A stretch of 64,000 bases of DNA from contig CAYRIO010000015.1 in assembly GCA_964424355.1 (NCBI GenBank), forward strand, positions 9,567 to 73,566. Direction: 5' to 3'. Under the pieces are notes generated by a model. The model made no database searches and was not told where the DNA came from. It worked only from the letters and a program-made list of their open reading frames with translations. The DNA is from CAZEHS01 sp964424355. GTDB lineage: Bacteria > Bacillota > Clostridia > Peptostreptococcales > Acidaminobacteraceae. Below, piece after piece: positions 42,571 to 50,810 of this stretch. Numbering within the stretch: the first letter of the stretch is position 1; every line of letters starts with the position of its first letter. Position numbers and translations under genes: made by a program.

Positions 42571-42942
42571 TCAAGGCGTTGGTGCTGCTGGTTCTTCGGC
42601 AGGATAGTGCCCCATTACATCGCCTGTCCCAGGACCATCCACCGATACATTCCCCTCACCATCAACTGAGAGTGTAACGTCCCCAAGCCCTGTGGCATTG
42701 GCGTTCAGATACGCGTCTAAGTCCCCATAAGCTGGTGCAGCTTCCGTAGGATGTGCTGCGATATACGCCTCTGCTGCCCTACCGATAACCTGTGAAGTGG
42801 CGTTGTTTGCGGCAAGATCCGCATCCTGCATGTACTGCCCAATCATAGGCAGGCCGATCATTGCCAAGATGGCCAAAATGGCGATAACGATAATCAATTC
42901 AATCAGGGTGAAGCCTTTTTTCTCCTTCATCAGTTTGAACAT
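42571..42942 (-). CDS. Type IV pilin, second of a tandem pair
   Basis: The 123-residue prepilin has leader MFKLMKEKKG and the mature start FTLIELIIVIAILAILAMIG with Glu5. The head is small and acidic, with repeated Asp/Gly-Val strands and an Ala/Pro-rich tail. AAAGGAGG lies just before ATG 42942, one of the best sites in the window, which fits a highly made major pilin. The frame is open 17 codons further but without such a site. The processing peptidase PilD is not in the window. Confidence 0.9.
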   Translation of the reverse strand: MFKLMKEKKGFTLIELIIVIAILAILAMIGLPMIGQYMQDADLAANNATSQVIGRAAEAYIAAHPTEAAPAYGDLDAYLNANATGLGDVTLSVDGEGNVSVDGPGTGDVMGHYPAEEPAAPTP

Positions 42943-43083
42943 GTCACTACCTCCTTTGGAATGGTTAGAGTTAATTCCAGCAAATGCTGACACCTCGTCA
43001 CCTCCTCTACAGCATTTTAATGATTTGATATCTATATCAACCCCGGTATTGCCTATCGGGTTAAAGCCTTTGAAGACCCGTCT

Positions 43084-43434
43084 TTAATCTCCTGGATAGT
43101 GGGATTCTTCCGGCCCGGCAACCGTCACATCCCCATCGATCACCGTAAAGCTATAGTCTCCGGTTGCCAGTGCCTGCTTGGATACGCTGTTCAGGTAAGG
43201 TTCCAGATCCGCGCTGGTGGGGGTTGCGCCGCCTGTTTTTGCAACGTAGGCCTCCACCGCCCTGCCAATCACGGTGCAGTTACTGGTGGCCATGCGTTTT
43301 TCGGCATCGTCCCGGTACTGTGTATAGATCGGGAGACCGATCACAGCCAGAATCGCCAGGATGGCAATCACAATGATCAGCTCGATGAGCGTGAACCCTT
43401 TGACGCCGAATGCCTTGCGGCGCCGGATATTCAT
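43084..43434 (-). CDS. Type IV pilin, first of a tandem pair
   Basis: The 116-residue prepilin has leader MNIRRRKAFGVKG and mature FTLIELIIVIAILAILAVIG with Glu5. It is a paralogue of the next gene: both share IGRAxEAYxA and a YLNS/YLNA-type segment in the head. It overlaps pilC by four bases, so it may be made at a lower level than its partner, which has its own strong site. Confidence 0.9.
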   Translation of the reverse strand: MNIRRRKAFGVKGFTLIELIIVIAILAILAVIGLPIYTQYRDDAEKRMATSNCTVIGRAVEAYVAKTGGATPTSADLEPYLNSVSKQALATGDYSFTVIDGDVTVAGPEESHYPGD

Positions 43435-44642
43435 GACCGCTTCACCGCTTCGAACATTTTGAACAGCGGCAGGGCGATGGAGATGACGATGAATCCCACG
43501 ATAACAGCCATGATGACAATCATTAAGGGTTCAAAGAGGGTGACCAGCTGTTGAATGCCGGTGTCCACCTCTTCATCGTAGAAGTTGGCGGTTTTATCCA
43601 ACATATCGTCCAGGGTGCCGGATTCCTCCCCGATCTGGATCATATTGCCCACCATGGGCGGGAACAGTACATAGCGCCTCACAGGGGTTGCCAGGTCACT
43701 GCCCCGCTGAACTTCCTCCCGGACCTTGCTGAGTCCTTCAATGATCACCCGGTTGCCAACGACCTTTTCTACATTTTCCAAGGCCTCAATCAGCGGAACA
43801 CCGCTGGAAAGCATGGTGGAGAGGGTTCTGGAAAATCGGGCCACGGCAATTTTTCGGGTAAGCGGACCAATGACCGGCAGCTTCATAATCAGGTTGTCAT
43901 AGTGCCAGCGCCCCTTGGGGGTCATGATATAGCGGTTGATCCCATAGAACAACAGGCCGATTCCGCCTAATACCAGATACCAGTAATGTGCCATGATACT
44001 GCTGAGAAACAGCAGGATCTGCGTGGGAAGCGGCAGTGCCACCCCAGTATTTTCAAAAAGAGTGATGAATTTGGGGAGCACGAAGGAAATCAGGAAGGCA
44101 ACCACGAGGGTGGCAACAACTGCAAGGACGATGGGGTACACCATGGCCCCCTTGATCTTGTTCTGGATCTTGGCTTCTTTTTCATAGTGGACCGCCAGCC
44201 GCTGAATGATCATATCCAAGGAGCCGCTGGCCTCTCCTGCCATGATCATGTTGATCATCAGTTCGGAGAAATAATCCGGGTGCCGCCGCATGGATTCCGA
44301 TAATGTAGAGCCTTCATTCACTTCTTGGTAGAGCTCCCCGATGACTTTCTTGAAGCTCTTGTGATCCGTTTGGCCCCAAAGTGTATTCAAGCTGGTTACA
44401 ATGGGAACCCCGGCAAAAAGCATGGCATACAGCTGTCTGCAGAAGATGGCGATATCCTTGGTGCGAATCCCCGTAAAAAGCTTGACCTCTCGGGAAACAC
44501 CACTGTATTCTTCTTCAATGGATACCGGGTAGCTCTGGTTTCCCCGCAGCATCTGAATGACTTCCTTGCGGGATTTCGCCTTGAATACCCCCTGCAGGAT
44601 TTCACCATTCGTGCTGACCGCCTTGTATTTGAACTGACCCAT
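43431..44642 (-). CDS. pilC: Type IV pilus inner-membrane platform protein PilC
   Basis: PilC couples the PilB and PilT motors to the pilin pool. The 403-residue protein has two GspF domains, each with EALENVEK/MRRHPDYF-type helices and a membrane segment (about 168-190, 219-240 and 372-395). Typical segments are FKYKAVSTNGEILQG at the start, IFCRQLYAMLFAGVPIVTSLNTL, and FSRTLSTMLSSGVPLIEALE. It follows pilT by 13 bases. Confidence 0.95.
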   Translation of the reverse strand: MGQFKYKAVSTNGEILQGVFKAKSRKEVIQMLRGNQSYPVSIEEEYSGVSREVKLFTGIRTKDIAIFCRQLYAMLFAGVPIVTSLNTLWGQTDHKSFKKVIGELYQEVNEGSTLSESMRRHPDYFSELMINMIMAGEASGSLDMIIQRLAVHYEKEAKIQNKIKGAMVYPIVLAVVATLVVAFLISFVLPKFITLFENTGVALPLPTQILLFLSSIMAHYWYLVLGGIGLLFYGINRYIMTPKGRWHYDNLIMKLPVIGPLTRKIAVARFSRTLSTMLSSGVPLIEALENVEKVVGNRVIIEGLSKVREEVQRGSDLATPVRRYVLFPPMVGNMIQIGEESGTLDDMLDKTANFYDEEVDTGIQQLVTLFEPLMIVIMAVIVGFIVISIALPLFKMFEAVKRS

Positions 44643-44655
44643 AGCCTCACCTCAC

Positions 44656-45729
44656 TTATACTGCGCCGACGTCGGCACCACCCAGCATTTTCATGGTGAT
44701 GTCATATTCGAAACAGTGATTCACAACATTTTCCCGAGATATCAATGCCCGCTTATACAGATCGATGAGGGCATTGTCCATGGTCTGCATCCCCTGTCGG
44801 GCTCCGGTCTGCATCGCGGATTGGATCTGGTGGGTTTTTCCTTCCCGAATCATATTGCGGATACCGGGGGTTGCCAGAAGAATCTCAAAGGCTGCAATCC
44901 GCCCTTCTTTATCCGCCCGGGGCAGAAGCTGTTGGGAGATAATCCCTTCCAGAACACCTGCAAGCTGTACACGGATCTGCTGCTGCTGGTAAGGTGGAAA
45001 GACATCGATGACCCGGTCGATGGTTTTCGCTGACCCCTGTGTGTGCAGGGTGGATAGAACCAAATGCCCCGTTTCCGCTGCGGTTATCGCTATGGAGATG
45101 GTTTCCAGATCCCGCATTTCTCCCACGAGGATTACATCCGGATCCTGGCGAAGCGCTGCCCGGAGACCTCTTTCGAAGCTACGGGTGTCGTCACCGACTT
45201 CCCGCTGATTGATGATGGCCTTATCATGCTTGTGCAGATACTCAATGGGATCCTCCAGGGTGACAATGTGGCAATCCCGCTCCTGATTGATCAGCTGGAT
45301 CATGGAGGCCAGGGTTGTGGATTTCCCGCTTCCGGTTGGCCCTGTAACGAGGATCAATCCCCGGGGCTTCCGAGCCATCTCCTTGGCGCTGGCGGGGAGC
45401 ATCAGATCTTCCGGCGTTGGGATATCTGTGTTCACAACCCGAAGTGCGATACTGTAGCTGCCGCGCTGCTTAAAAGCATTCATCCGGTAGCGGCCCATGC
45501 CGGGAACTGAAAAGGACATATCCAATTCACCATTCTCATCCAACTGCTTCAGCTGGTGCTCTTTCATGATCCCCTTCAACACGTTGTGGATGTCCTCGTT
45601 ATCAAGGGGCTCCATATCCACCCTTCTCAGAGAGCCATCCACACGCAGCACCGGAGGCACTTTCACGGTAATATGGATATCCGATGCCCTTTTCTCCAGC
45701 GCCATCTTTAATAATGCAACATGGTCCAT
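44656..45729 (-). CDS. pilT: Pilus retraction ATPase PilT
   Basis: PilT removes pilins and powers twitching and DNA uptake. The 357-residue hexameric ATPase has Walker A GPTGSGKST (about 130-138), the Asp box ITLEDPIEYLHK-like segment (IVTLEDPIEYLH), LVGEMRDLETISIAITAAETGHLVLSTLHT, and near the end GIRNMIREGK, a variant of the PilT signature AIRNLIRE. This last motif separates it from extension ATPases. Confidence 0.95.
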   Translation of the reverse strand: MDHVALLKMALEKRASDIHITVKVPPVLRVDGSLRRVDMEPLDNEDIHNVLKGIMKEHQLKQLDENGELDMSFSVPGMGRYRMNAFKQRGSYSIALRVVNTDIPTPEDLMLPASAKEMARKPRGLILVTGPTGSGKSTTLASMIQLINQERDCHIVTLEDPIEYLHKHDKAIINQREVGDDTRSFERGLRAALRQDPDVILVGEMRDLETISIAITAAETGHLVLSTLHTQGSAKTIDRVIDVFPPYQQQQIRVQLAGVLEGIISQQLLPRADKEGRIAAFEILLATPGIRNMIREGKTHQIQSAMQTGARQGMQTMDNALIDLYKRALISRENVVNHCFEYDITMKMLGGADVGAV

Positions 45730-45740
45730 ATTCAGCCTCC

Positions 45741-47420
45741 TTAGTCCAGGTGATAAGTCATCCGAATCATCTCTTCAGTGGTGGTGGTGCCACTCAGGAC
45801 ATGCTCCATGCAGGATTGTCTCAGGGTTGTCATTCCCTCTGCCATAGCCGCCTGACGAAGCGCATCCGAGCTTTGCTGCGTATCGATGAGGGTTTTGATC
45901 CGTTTCGTGATCGGCAGCACCTCTTGAATGGCTGTTCTGCCGCGATAGCCCGTATGACCGCAGGCGTTGCATCCGTGCCCCCTGTAGAGGGTGGTATTCA
46001 GCGGAATCCCCATGAGCCTGCTTTCCATCTCGTTGGAGGGGTAGGATTCCTTGCAGTGTGAACAGATTACCTTCACAAGCCGCTGGGCAACCACACCTAC
46101 CAGTGAACTGGATAGCATGAATGCCTCTACGCCCATGTCCATCATTCTGGCAATGGTGGATACTGTATCATTGGTATGAACCGTACTCAGCACCAAGTGA
46201 CCTGTAATAGCAGCTCTGACTGCTATCTGAGCCGTTTCCATATCCCGTATCTCGCCTACCATGATAATGTCCGGATCCTGCCTGAGAATCGACCGGAGCC
46301 CACTGGCGAAGGTAAGACCTGCCTTCGGATTGATCTGGGATTGGTTGACCCCGAAAAGCCTGTATTCGGCAGGGTCTTCAATGGTGATGATGTTTTTGCC
46401 GACCTGATTGAGCTCTTTGAGAACCGCATACAGCGTGGTGGTCTTCCCGCTGCCGGTAGGCCCGGTGACTAAAATCATGCCATAAGGGTTCTTGATGATG
46501 CCTTCAAACCGCTCCCCGTTGCTTCCTGTGAATCCCAGATCCTGCTTTGTCATGACCGTGCCGCTCCTGTCCAGGAGCCGGATAACGATTTTTTCCCCGT
46601 AGACACCCGGAAAAACGGAAATCCGCATATCAATGTCTTGCCCTTCCACGTTCATTTCGATGCGGCCGTCCTGCGGGGCCCGGCGCTCAGCAATGTTCAT
46701 CTTGCCCATAATCTTAATCCGGGCAGAAATCGCCAGCTGACTGGACTTCGAGGGTGTCATGTGTTCCTGAAGCTCCCCATCCACACGGTACCGGACACGG
46801 ACAATCTTTTCGAAGGGTTCGATATGAATATCACTGGCGCGCATTTTCACCGCTTGCGTGATGATGGAATTCACCAGTTTGACCACCGGCGCATTGTTGA
46901 TTTGCTTGAGGACGTCTTCATCCTCCAAAGATTCTTCTATCCCTTCATAGGCTTCCTGAAATTCTTCCATCACCAATTCCGCACTGGCCTGCTGATAGTG
47001 GGAATCAATGGCGGCCATGATGTCACTCCGTGAAGCAATCACCGGGATGACATCATGACCTGTAGCAAGCTTGACATCATCAAAAGCGAATATATTCATG
47101 GGATCTGTCATGGCAATGATTATTTTTCCGTCTTCCAGCCTCAGCGGTATCATTTCATGGCGTCGGGCCAGACGTTCACTGATCAGTCGGGCCGTTTCCG
47201 GTTCAATGGGGTACTTATCAAGAGCCGCCCGGGGAATACCCAACTGGAGTTCCAGGACTTCAATGAATTGATTTTCGCTGAGCATCCCCTCATCTATCAG
47301 GATTTGCCCCAGCTTCTTGTTGGTGATCCGCTGAATGTCCAAGGCACTTCTGAGCTGCTCGCTGGTAATCATATTTGTCTCTACAAGCAAATCTCCGAGT
47401 TTCCTGTTCTTGCCGTTCAT
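45741..47420 (-). CDS. pilB: Pilus extension ATPase PilB with MshEN-type N-terminus
   Basis: PilB powers pilus growth. The 559-residue protein has two MshEN-type c-di-GMP-binding motifs at about residues 7-30 and 36-59 (each KLGxxL...Q; the usual first Arg is Lys), Walker A GPTGSGKTT (about 320-328), IIMVGEIRDMETAQIAVRAAITGHLVLSTVHT and a C-terminal zinc site C-S-H-C...C-N-A-C. ATG 47420 is chosen over GTG 47432 because AAGGTGG lies eight bases ahead. It is the first gene of the pilus cluster. Confidence 0.95.
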   Translation of the reverse strand: MNGKNRKLGDLLVETNMITSEQLRSALDIQRITNKKLGQILIDEGMLSENQFIEVLELQLGIPRAALDKYPIEPETARLISERLARRHEMIPLRLEDGKIIIAMTDPMNIFAFDDVKLATGHDVIPVIASRSDIMAAIDSHYQQASAELVMEEFQEAYEGIEESLEDEDVLKQINNAPVVKLVNSIITQAVKMRASDIHIEPFEKIVRVRYRVDGELQEHMTPSKSSQLAISARIKIMGKMNIAERRAPQDGRIEMNVEGQDIDMRISVFPGVYGEKIVIRLLDRSGTVMTKQDLGFTGSNGERFEGIIKNPYGMILVTGPTGSGKTTTLYAVLKELNQVGKNIITIEDPAEYRLFGVNQSQINPKAGLTFASGLRSILRQDPDIIMVGEIRDMETAQIAVRAAITGHLVLSTVHTNDTVSTIARMMDMGVEAFMLSSSLVGVVAQRLVKVICSHCKESYPSNEMESRLMGIPLNTTLYRGHGCNACGHTGYRGRTAIQEVLPITKRIKTLIDTQQSSDALRQAAMAEGMTTLRQSCMEHVLSGTTTTEEMIRMTYHLD

Positions 47421-47454
47421 GATCATCACCACCTTGTCGCCAGTTTAAAACAAA

Positions 47455-47466
47455 TGATTGCAATCA
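47455..47466. promoter_or_regulatory. Palindrome upstream of pilB
   Basis: TGATTGCAATCA is a perfect 12-base palindrome 35 bases before the pilB start. It could be an operator. No convincing -10/-35 pair was found in the 126 bases between the codY terminator and pilB. Confidence 0.35.
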
Positions 47467-47558
47467 CTCTGGGTAATACACAATTTATGGGTTAATCTTT
47501 CTATACCCATGAAACCCAGAATAATCACACAACTCCCCGGCATGAGAATTGTACACAC

Positions 47559-47598
47559 AAAAAAATAAAGCGCCTGAGCCCAAATGGGCTAAGCGCTT
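47559..47598 (-). terminator. Intrinsic terminator after codY
   Basis: AAGCGCYTRAGCCC pairs with GGGCTYAGCGCTT across a 4-base loop, followed on the minus strand by ATTTTTTT. It separates topA-codY from the pilus genes. Confidence 0.9.
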
Positions 47599-47634
47599 CA
47601 TGACTTGAAACAGTTTTTTAAAAAAATATTTTTT

Positions 47635-48414
47635 TTATTTTTTGTGGTTTTTCAATTCTTCCAGCAATTTATCGTTAAGAATTCGGATATGTGTCCCTTT
47701 CATCCCCAGGGATCGCGATTCAATCACGCCTGCGCTTTCAAACTTCCGCAGGGCGTTAACGATAACTGATCGGGTTATACCCACACGGTCTGCAATCTTG
47801 CTGGCAACAAGAAGCCCTTCATCGCCATCCAATTCTTCGAAAATATGTTCCACAGCTTCCAGCTCTGAATACGAAAGGGTTCCAACTGCCATCTGTACAA
47901 TGGCACGTTTCCGTGCTTGCTCTTCAATGATTTCGGTTCGGGCCCGCAGAATTTCCATACCGACAACCGTTGCCGCATATTCAGCCAACACCAGGTCCTC
48001 GTCCATGAAAGCGTCTTTGTGTCTGGCCAGCAAAAGTGTTCCCAACCGTTCTCCATTGCCATTGATGGGAACCACCGTGACAAACTTATGGAAGCTGCCA
48101 TGTTCATTCGCCAAGATTTCAAGCAGATGATCACCGGTGATATTTGACTCAGTTTCCTGAATTTTAAGCAGATTATCGTTATAGCCTTCCGGAAAAACCT
48201 GATCCCCTGTTGCTTCTTCCAAAACCGCAGAGTTTTCATCACGATCGGCAAGACTGATTCCAAGGATTTTACCTTTGCGGCTGACGACATACACATTGGA
48301 CACCAAAATTTCCCGAAGTATGTCACCCAAATTGCCGAATGAAATCTTTTGGTTACCCGTTTGCTGCAGAATCCGGTTCAGCTTTCGTGTTTTTTCTAGC
48401 AACGAGCTTGCCAT
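47635..48414 (-). CDS. codY: GTP- and branched-chain amino acid-sensing regulator CodY
   Basis: CodY is a global repressor of nutrient-limitation genes in Firmicutes. The 259-residue protein starts SSLLEKTRKLNRILQQ, has the GAF ligand domain (VYVVSRKGKILGI, NITGDHLLEILANEHG, RLGTLLLARHKDAF), and the C-terminal winged helix with ASKIADRVGITRSVIVNALRKFESAG and ESRSLGMKGTHIRILN. It follows topA by 18 bases. A CodY-like box lies at the promoter of this unit, suggesting autoregulation. Confidence 0.98.
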   Translation of the reverse strand: MASSLLEKTRKLNRILQQTGNQKISFGNLGDILREILVSNVYVVSRKGKILGISLADRDENSAVLEEATGDQVFPEGYNDNLLKIQETESNITGDHLLEILANEHGSFHKFVTVVPINGNGERLGTLLLARHKDAFMDEDLVLAEYAATVVGMEILRARTEIIEEQARKRAIVQMAVGTLSYSELEAVEHIFEELDGDEGLLVASKIADRVGITRSVIVNALRKFESAGVIESRSLGMKGTHIRILNDKLLEELKNHKK

Positions 48415-48432
48415 AAACGTCCTCCTGTAAGA

Positions 48433-50517
48433 TTATTTATCTGTTTCATTACTGCCCTGGTCTAACTCCTCATGGTATGCACACTCTTTGTTGCTGCAGG
48501 AAATCTGGGCTTTCTTTTTTGTCCTCTGTTCAAAGAGGAAGCTTCCGCACTGTGGACAGTCTCTGCCAACAGGCTTATGCCAACTGACAAAGGTACAGGC
48601 AGGGAATTCGCTGCAGCCGTAAAAATTCTTGAATTTTTTTGTTTTTCGTTCCACCACATCGCCCGTTTTGCAGACTGGGCAATTGATGCCGATGCGATTC
48701 AGTATCGGTTTGGTATTGCTGCATTCCGGATATTTGGAGCAGGCCATGAACTTGCCGAACCGACCATGCTTGATCATCATGGGTGCGCCGCATTTGTCAC
48801 AGGGGATGTCCGTCATTTCTGATAAATCAATCTTTTCCAGTGCCTCATCCGCATGTTTCAAATCCAAAGCAAAGGGCTGATAGAACGTATCAATGACCTC
48901 ACGCCACTGCATATCTCCGGTGCTGACTAAATCCAGCTGGTTTTCCATTTCCGCAGTAAAACGAACATCTACGATCCTGTCAAAATATTCCTCCAGGATT
49001 TCGTTGATAATCATCCCCAGCTCCGTAGGCAGAAGACTTTTCTTCTCTTTAACCACATAGCCTCGGGCCAGGATGGTACTGATTGTCGGCGCGTAGGTAC
49101 TGGGGCGTCCGATGCCGAGCTCTTCCATCTCTTTTACCAGGGTCGCCTCTGAATAACGGGCCGGGGGCTGGGTGAAGTGCTGTTCATGATTCATCTTCAA
49201 CAGCTTAAGCTGCTCAGATTCATTCAGGAGCGGCAATTCGTTTTCGGTTACGGAAGCATAGGAATAAACCTTCAGGAAACCATCAAATTTAAGCTTGCTG
49301 CCGTTGGCCCGAAAATCATGGTCGTTATTGCTGATGGTAACCTGAACGGAATCTGATACGGCATCCGCCATTTCGCTGGCCACAAACCGCTCCCAGATCA
49401 ACCTATAAAGCTTCAATTGATCCTGTGTCAGGTATGAGGAAACCGTATCGGGAGTGCGTTGTACCCCGGTGGGGCGGATTGCCTCGTGGGCATCCTGGGA
49501 CGCTTTGGCTGCCGGGCGTTTTCGGCTGGTCTCCGTCAGGTACTCTTTGCTATAGGTCTCTTCAATGAATTCTCTGAGGGCTTTGCGCGCCTCTTCTGAA
49601 ATCCGTACACTGTCCGTACGCATATAGGTGATGAGTCCCACGGTTCCGTCCTGGACCGTGATCCCCTCATAAAGCTGCTGGGCGATCATCATCGTCTTTT
49701 TCGTTGTGAATCCGTAGCGGTTGGCCGCTTCCTGTTGGAGGCTGCTGGTAGTGAAGCAGGGATAGGATCCTCTGGATTTCTGTTTCTTGACAACCTTTGT
49801 CACGATGAACGGTTGGCCCTCTATGGCATCCAATACCGTTTTTACTGACTCTGCATTTGGCAGCTCCACACTCTTTCCCTGAAAACCAAAGTACTGGGCC
49901 TCAAAGGAATGTCCTTCACCGCTCTTGAAAGTGGGATGGATCGACCAGTACTCTTCTGGAATAAATGCCTTGATCTCCCGCTCCCGGTCACAGATGATTT
50001 TGGTTGCAGCCGATTGTACACGGCCGGCACTCAGGCCCTTTCTGATCTTGCGCCAGAGCATCGGGCTTATGCTGTAGCCTACCAATCGGTCCAGGACCCG
50101 TCTGGCCTGCTGCGCATCCACCAGGGTATGGTTTAAAACTGTGGGGGATTTCAGCGCTGCCTTTACTGCATCCTTGGTGATTTCATGAAATGCAATCCGA
50201 AAAGCCTGCGTATCGTCCAATCCAAGAATAGCCGCTAAGTGCCAGGCAATAGCCTCGCCTTCGCGATCGGGGTCAGTTGCTAGATAAACTGTATCCACCT
50301 TTTTGCGGGCTGCTTTCAGTTCCTTGATGACATCGCCCTTGCCACGAATGGTTATATATTGAGGCTCGTAATTATTTTCAATATCAATGCCCATCTTGCT
50401 TTTAGGCAAATCCCGGACATGACCCACTGAAGCCATGACTTTATAGTTCTTCCCTAGAATCTTGCTGATGGTTTTTGCTTTCGCCGGAGACTCTACAATC
50501 ACCAGGTTTTTCGACAT
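48433..50517 (-). CDS. topA: DNA topoisomerase I
   Basis: TopA relaxes negative supercoils. The 694-residue type IA enzyme has the Toprim domain with VESPAKAKTI and DPDREGE (about 82-88), the active Tyr298 in GLITYMRTDSVRIS, AQQARRVLDRLVGY and GLSAGRVQS, and three C-terminal zinc-ribbon modules (C-x2-C...C-x-K-Y-P-E-C; C-P-V-C...; C-P-Q-C...). ATG 50517 has AGGAGGAAAGT ahead. Confidence 0.98.
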   Translation of the reverse strand: MSKNLVIVESPAKAKTISKILGKNYKVMASVGHVRDLPKSKMGIDIENNYEPQYITIRGKGDVIKELKAARKKVDTVYLATDPDREGEAIAWHLAAILGLDDTQAFRIAFHEITKDAVKAALKSPTVLNHTLVDAQQARRVLDRLVGYSISPMLWRKIRKGLSAGRVQSAATKIICDREREIKAFIPEEYWSIHPTFKSGEGHSFEAQYFGFQGKSVELPNAESVKTVLDAIEGQPFIVTKVVKKQKSRGSYPCFTTSSLQQEAANRYGFTTKKTMMIAQQLYEGITVQDGTVGLITYMRTDSVRISEEARKALREFIEETYSKEYLTETSRKRPAAKASQDAHEAIRPTGVQRTPDTVSSYLTQDQLKLYRLIWERFVASEMADAVSDSVQVTISNNDHDFRANGSKLKFDGFLKVYSYASVTENELPLLNESEQLKLLKMNHEQHFTQPPARYSEATLVKEMEELGIGRPSTYAPTISTILARGYVVKEKKSLLPTELGMIINEILEEYFDRIVDVRFTAEMENQLDLVSTGDMQWREVIDTFYQPFALDLKHADEALEKIDLSEMTDIPCDKCGAPMMIKHGRFGKFMACSKYPECSNTKPILNRIGINCPVCKTGDVVERKTKKFKNFYGCSEFPACTFVSWHKPVGRDCPQCGSFLFEQRTKKKAQISCSNKECAYHEELDQGSNETDK

Positions 50518-50545
50518 ACTTTCCTCCTACTGAATCCTCACATGA

Positions 50546-50574
50546 ATTATAACAGAAATGCATTTATGACACAA
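50546..50574 (-). promoter_or_regulatory. Promoter of topA-codY
   Basis: On the minus strand TTGTGT (50574-50569) and a perfect TATAAT (50551-50546) are 17 bases apart. The CodY-like box abuts the -35 element on its upstream side. Confidence 0.65.
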
Positions 50575-50575
50575 A

Positions 50576-50590
50576 ACAATTCTGAAAATT
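50576..50590. promoter_or_regulatory. CodY-box-like site upstream of topA-codY
   Basis: ACAATTCTGAAAATT matches the CodY consensus AATTTTCWGAAAATT at 12 of 15 positions, with the whole core and right arm intact. It lies next to the topA-codY -35 element in the divergent region to comM. Confidence 0.5.
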
Positions 50591-50738
50591 TGAACTTTTC
50601 TTAAACAAATACTGTAAAACTTTTACATGGGGTCACATTTTCATAGCATATCAAAGAATTCATGTCGATGCAAGTAACCCTCCCAATAATCGTTTCATAA
50701 AATACATATACTGTTATAAATGTTTATGTTGTTCTCTA

Positions 50739-50768
50739 TTGTAAACATGAACTTTTGCATTCTATAAT
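50739..50768 (+). promoter_or_regulatory. Sigma-A promoter of comM-dprA
   Basis: TTGTAA (50739-50744) and a perfect TATAAT (50763-50768) are 18 bases apart, 43 bases before the comM start. No competence-specific box was recognised. Confidence 0.65.
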
Positions 50769-50810
50769 GGTACTATCATTGACTCTATTAAATGTAGAAA
50801 GAGGCTGAAT

